Source: Eubacteriales Family XIII. Incertae Sedis bacterium (GTDB taxonomy: Bacteria > Bacillota > Clostridia > Peptostreptococcales > Anaerovoracaceae). From it: 8,187 bases of DNA. This document shows positions 6,939-8,187 of this stretch, piece by piece. The notes beneath the pieces were generated by a model. The model did not search any database, was not told where the DNA came from, and saw nothing but the letters and a program-made list of their open reading frames with translations. Numbering within the stretch: position 1 is the stretch's first letter; every line of letters starts with the position of its first letter. Both the position numbers and the translations under genes were made by a program. The stretch covers positions 1-8,187 of the forward strand of contig JAISML010000208.1 of the NCBI GenBank assembly GCA_031276775.1, in the 5' to 3' direction.

Positions 6939-7661
6939 TTACATTCTGTCGAGCCAGCTTGGACGCATATACAGATGAATCGGCAAAACGCGATCATGCC
7001 GCCGATTCATCTCTGCGGCCAGGGTTCTTTCGCAACAGGTGGCGACCACGGGCACGCCTGTCGAGCGGGAAGCCGCCCGCGCCGTCTCGATTCCTTCCTC
7101 GACGTGCGCCGGACGGGTCGCTTTCAGCAGATTGGAATTGTTGATGAACCCGTCGATCGGCGCGCCGATTTCCTTTTCGATGGAACGCATCATTTCAACG
7201 ATCCTGTCCGCGGTTCCGGTTTCGGGCCGAAAGACGTTGATCACAAGGAAGACTGCGGCGTCATGCCGGTTCAATTGCGGTCTGAATTGGTTCAGCACCC
7301 TTGCGCCGCTGTCGTTGCCACCCACATCGACGACGCAGTCGCAGTGCGGATCGTCCATGCGGCGCGAGATCGCCGGGGACAGGGCGGGCAAATCCGCCGT
7401 GATGTCGCAGCCGTAAGCGTTGCTGACGACGTCTATGCCCAAGCCGGACAGTGTTTTCGCCAGTTCGCGACTGCGGAAATAGGGGTTTGCGATGTCCAAA
7501 TCCAAGATGACGGAACGCCTTGCCGTCGTTCGTCTCATGAAAGCGAGGTTGACGGCGATCTCCGTCTTCCCGCTCCCGAAATGACCGGTCAGGATCACCG
7601 TACGGTTTGCCAAAGCCGGCGACAATCTTTCGATCGCCGCAAACGCTTTTCCCTTTTGCAT
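6939..7661 (-). CDS. P-loop ATPase of the SIMIBI (MinD/CobQ-like) type, role unknown
   Basis: 240 residues. Seen: a Walker A motif GHFGSGKT (26-33), then LDLDIANPYFRSRE (53-66), which resembles the switch I region of MinD/ParA-like ATPases (DxDxxxP), a Walker B-like VDVGGNDSGARVL (111-123), and INNSNL (173-178), where related NTPases have a base-recognising Asn. The Walker A lacks the early lysine of true MinD/ParA proteins (KGGxGKT). No membrane helix or DNA-binding domain is seen, so it should be a soluble cytoplasmic NTPase. The ATG at 7661 is preferred, with AAAGGGA a few bases upstream; an in-frame ATG at 7727 would add 22 residues read from GC-rich leader repeats. It heads the oxidoreductase operon, 10 nt before the delta subunit. 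A part in cluster insertion, assembly or activation of the oxidoreductase is an inference from position only. Confidence 0.85.
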   Translation of the reverse strand: MQKGKAFAAIERLSPALANRTVILTGHFGSGKTEIAVNLAFMRRTTARRSVILDLDIANPYFRSRELAKTLSGLGIDVVSNAYGCDITADLPALSPAISRRMDDPHCDCVVDVGGNDSGARVLNQFRPQLNRHDAAVFLVINVFRPETGTADRIVEMMRSIEKEIGAPIDGFINNSNLLKATRPAHVEEGIETARAASRSTGVPVVATCCERTLAAEMNRRHDRVLPIHLYMRPSWLDRM

Positions 7662-7679
7662 ATCCGTCCCTTTCAAACA

Positions 7680-7710
7680 GCGGGCGCGCCCGTATCCCGC
7701 GCGCGCCCGC
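7680..7710 (-). other. Strong hairpin just upstream of the ATPase ribosome binding site
   Basis: Perfect 9-bp arms, GCGGGCGCG at 7702-7710 and CGCGCCCGC at 7680-7688 (minus-strand reading), enclose a 13-nt loop. The lower arm also lies in a 12-bp palindrome (7681-7692). The structure ends about 6 nt before the AAAGGGA site of the ATPase gene, close enough to affect ribosome access. There is no U-tract, so it is not a standard terminator. Confidence 0.5.
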
Positions 7711-7771
7711 GCTTGGTCGCTGAGCATGATAAAGACGACTCCGATGACCCGTATCCCGCGCGCGCCCGCGC
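7689..7771. repeat. Perfect 24-bp direct repeat in the operon leader
   Basis: The 24 bases at 7689-7712 recur without mismatch at 7748-7771, 59 bases apart. The unit begins CCCGTATCCCGCG and continues with alternating C/G. Because 59 is not a multiple of three, the two copies fall in different frames, which argues against a repeated peptide. Both copies contain the CGCGCCCGC that complements 7680-7688, so either copy could pair with that arm. Confidence 0.8.
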
Positions 7772-7792
7772 CCGCGTCGGATCTTGCGTCTT

Positions 7793-7826
7793 GCGCGGGG
7801 ATGCGGAGACGGGGGATTCCCCGCGC
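7793..7826 (-). other. Hairpin at the 5' end of the operon leader
   Basis: Perfect 8-bp GC arms (GCGCGGGG at 7819-7826 on the minus strand, CCCCGCGC at 7793-7800) enclose an 18-nt loop. An alternative shorter palindrome GGGGATTCCCC (7812-7822) overlaps it. It lies roughly 10 nt after the predicted transcription start, so it would be at the front of the mRNA, or could act as a DNA operator. Confidence 0.45.
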
Positions 7827-7842
7827 GTCCGCGACCCGCGCA

Positions 7843-7903
7843 ACCATAGCATATAAAGGGATTGTATCAATGAGGGGGGAGGGCGTAAAATATCCGTTTT
7901 TTA
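7843..7903 (-). promoter_or_regulatory. Promoter of the ATPase-oxidoreductase-CoA-transferase operon
   Basis: On the minus strand, TTGATA (7865-7870, five of six -35 bases) is followed by a 16-bp spacer and TATGGT (7843-7848, four of six -10 bases), with TG one base before the -10 (extended -10). An AT-rich block upstream at 7886-7903 (TAAAA and TTTTA arms around 8 bases) sits where an UP element or an activator site would be. This is the only AT-rich, promoter-like stretch between the LysR-type gene and the operon. Transcription would start near 7836, giving a leader of about 175 nt. Confidence 0.55.
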
Positions 7904-7916
7904 TCGCAGGTCATAG

Positions 7917-7959
7917 AAAAAAACGATGGGCGCGCGCATTGGGGTGTGAGGCGCGCGCC
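7917..7959 (-). terminator. Candidate terminator after the LysR-type gene
   Basis: A perfect 9-bp GC hairpin (GGCGCGCGC at 7951-7959, GCGCGCGCC at 7929-7937, 13-nt loop) is followed by CATCG and then seven T (7917-7923) on the minus strand. The 5-nt gap before the T-run is longer than in a classical intrinsic terminator, so it may be weak. It is preceded by another 12-bp palindrome at 7959-7970. Its position 28 bases after the stop fits termination of the regulator gene. Confidence 0.45.
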
Positions 7960-7987
7960 TGCGGCCGCAGACGCTGCCGCCCGGCGC

Positions 7988-8187
7988 TCAAAAATATCTT
8001 TTCTTGTGCTCCTGCAGGGCGAAGTTGCGCACAATCTGTTTCAGGATATCGCAGAACAGATCTCCGACCGATGAACGAACCCTGTCTCTGTGACGAATGA
8101 TCCCGACCCGGAATGTCATGGCGGCAGCGTTCGCGTCCAAGGGAATGGCGACGATTTGTCCGGGTTTGCCCGTGTACGAATGCACAC
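7988..8187 (-). CDS. Probable LysR-family transcriptional regulator, C-terminal end only
   Basis: The frame is open to the window edge, so only the last 65 or so residues are present; the GTG at 8185 is not a real start. The visible part (KPGQIVAIPLDA...MTFRVGIIRHRDRVRSSVGDLFCDILKQIV) matches the end of the LysR effector-binding domain: a GQIVAIPL strand, then a hydrophobic strand followed by basic residues (VGIIRHRDR), then an amphipathic helix beginning with a small-residue turn and FxxIL. The helix-turn-helix would lie outside the window, so the family call rests on this pattern alone. It lies on the same strand as the oxidoreductase operon, separated by 326 bases containing a candidate terminator and a separate promoter. 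It may regulate that operon, but LysR regulators are more often divergent from their targets, so this is only a possibility. Confidence 0.6.
   Translation of the reverse strand, partial: VHSYTGKPGQIVAIPLDANAAAMTFRVGIIRHRDRVRSSVGDLFCDILKQIVRNFALQEHKKRYF

Noticed and set aside
7689..7771. CRISPR array
   Set aside because: Only two repeat copies are present, the 35-base intervening segment is single, the repeats are nearly pure C/G, and no cas gene is in the window.
7662..7836. T-box or valine/leucine leader-peptide attenuator ahead of the operon
   Set aside because: No T-box core sequence and no peptide rich in branched-chain codons is present in the leader, and no hairpin there has a T-run after it.
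7673..7847. N-terminal extension of the ATPase upstream of 7661
   Set aside because: The extension would be encoded by the GC-rich repeats, is Ala/Arg/Gly-rich and precedes the well-placed AAAGGGA site; the shorter start also gives a normal distance to Walker A.
6819..7856. A 345-codon plus-strand frame opposite the ATPase
   Set aside because: Antisense to a gene with clear Walker motifs, with no ribosome site and no family resemblance.

Overview
The window (8187 bases, GC-rich, roughly in the high 50s per cent) looks like a chromosomal piece of a strict anaerobe, most likely a high-GC member of the Clostridia/Firmicutes. The reasons are strong AGGAGG-type ribosome binding sites, two TTG starts, a four-subunit ferredoxin-dependent 2-oxoacid oxidoreductase, and a CoA-transferase very like the butyryl-CoA:acetate enzymes of gut clostridia. 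The taxon is an inference; no rRNA or other marker gene is present.

Layout. On the plus strand, positions 2-994 hold the 3' end of a gene for a membrane-anchored surface protein of unknown function. Everything else runs on the minus strand, so it reads from high to low coordinates. First comes the C-terminal end of a probable LysR-type regulator (7988-8187) with a candidate terminator behind it. A 326-base region without a confident gene follows (7662-7987). It carries a good promoter (-35 at 7865-7870, -10 at 7843-7848) and a leader of about 175 nt that is rich in GC hairpins and contains a 24-base direct repeat. Next is a tightly packed operon: a P-loop ATPase (6939-7661), a two-cluster ferredoxin or delta subunit (6710-6928), the alpha subunit (5513-6592), beta subunit (4765-5511) and gamma subunit (4226-4768) of a VOR/KOR-type oxidoreductase, and an acyl-CoA:acetate CoA-transferase (2886-4229). 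Beta-gamma and gamma-transferase are joined by stop/start overlaps (ATGA and TTGA), and alpha-beta are 1 nt apart. After a 219-base gap with its own promoter and two abutting leader hairpins comes ilvD (1008-2666), which ends 13 bases from the convergent surface-protein gene.

How the genes may work together (inference). IlvD makes branched-chain 2-oxoacids (2-oxoisovalerate, 3-methyl-2-oxovalerate). A VOR-type enzyme oxidatively decarboxylates such acids to acyl-CoA while reducing ferredoxin. The CoA-transferase can then move CoA from the acyl group to acetate, releasing a short-chain (possibly branched) fatty acid and acetyl-CoA. The window therefore encodes a plausible 2-oxoacid -> acyl-CoA -> fatty acid module that yields reduced ferredoxin. 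The least understood parts are the conserved-looking ATPase that heads the operon and the repeat-rich leader in front of it. The substrate of the oxidoreductase (branched-chain 2-oxoacid versus 2-oxoglutarate) cannot be settled from sequence alone.
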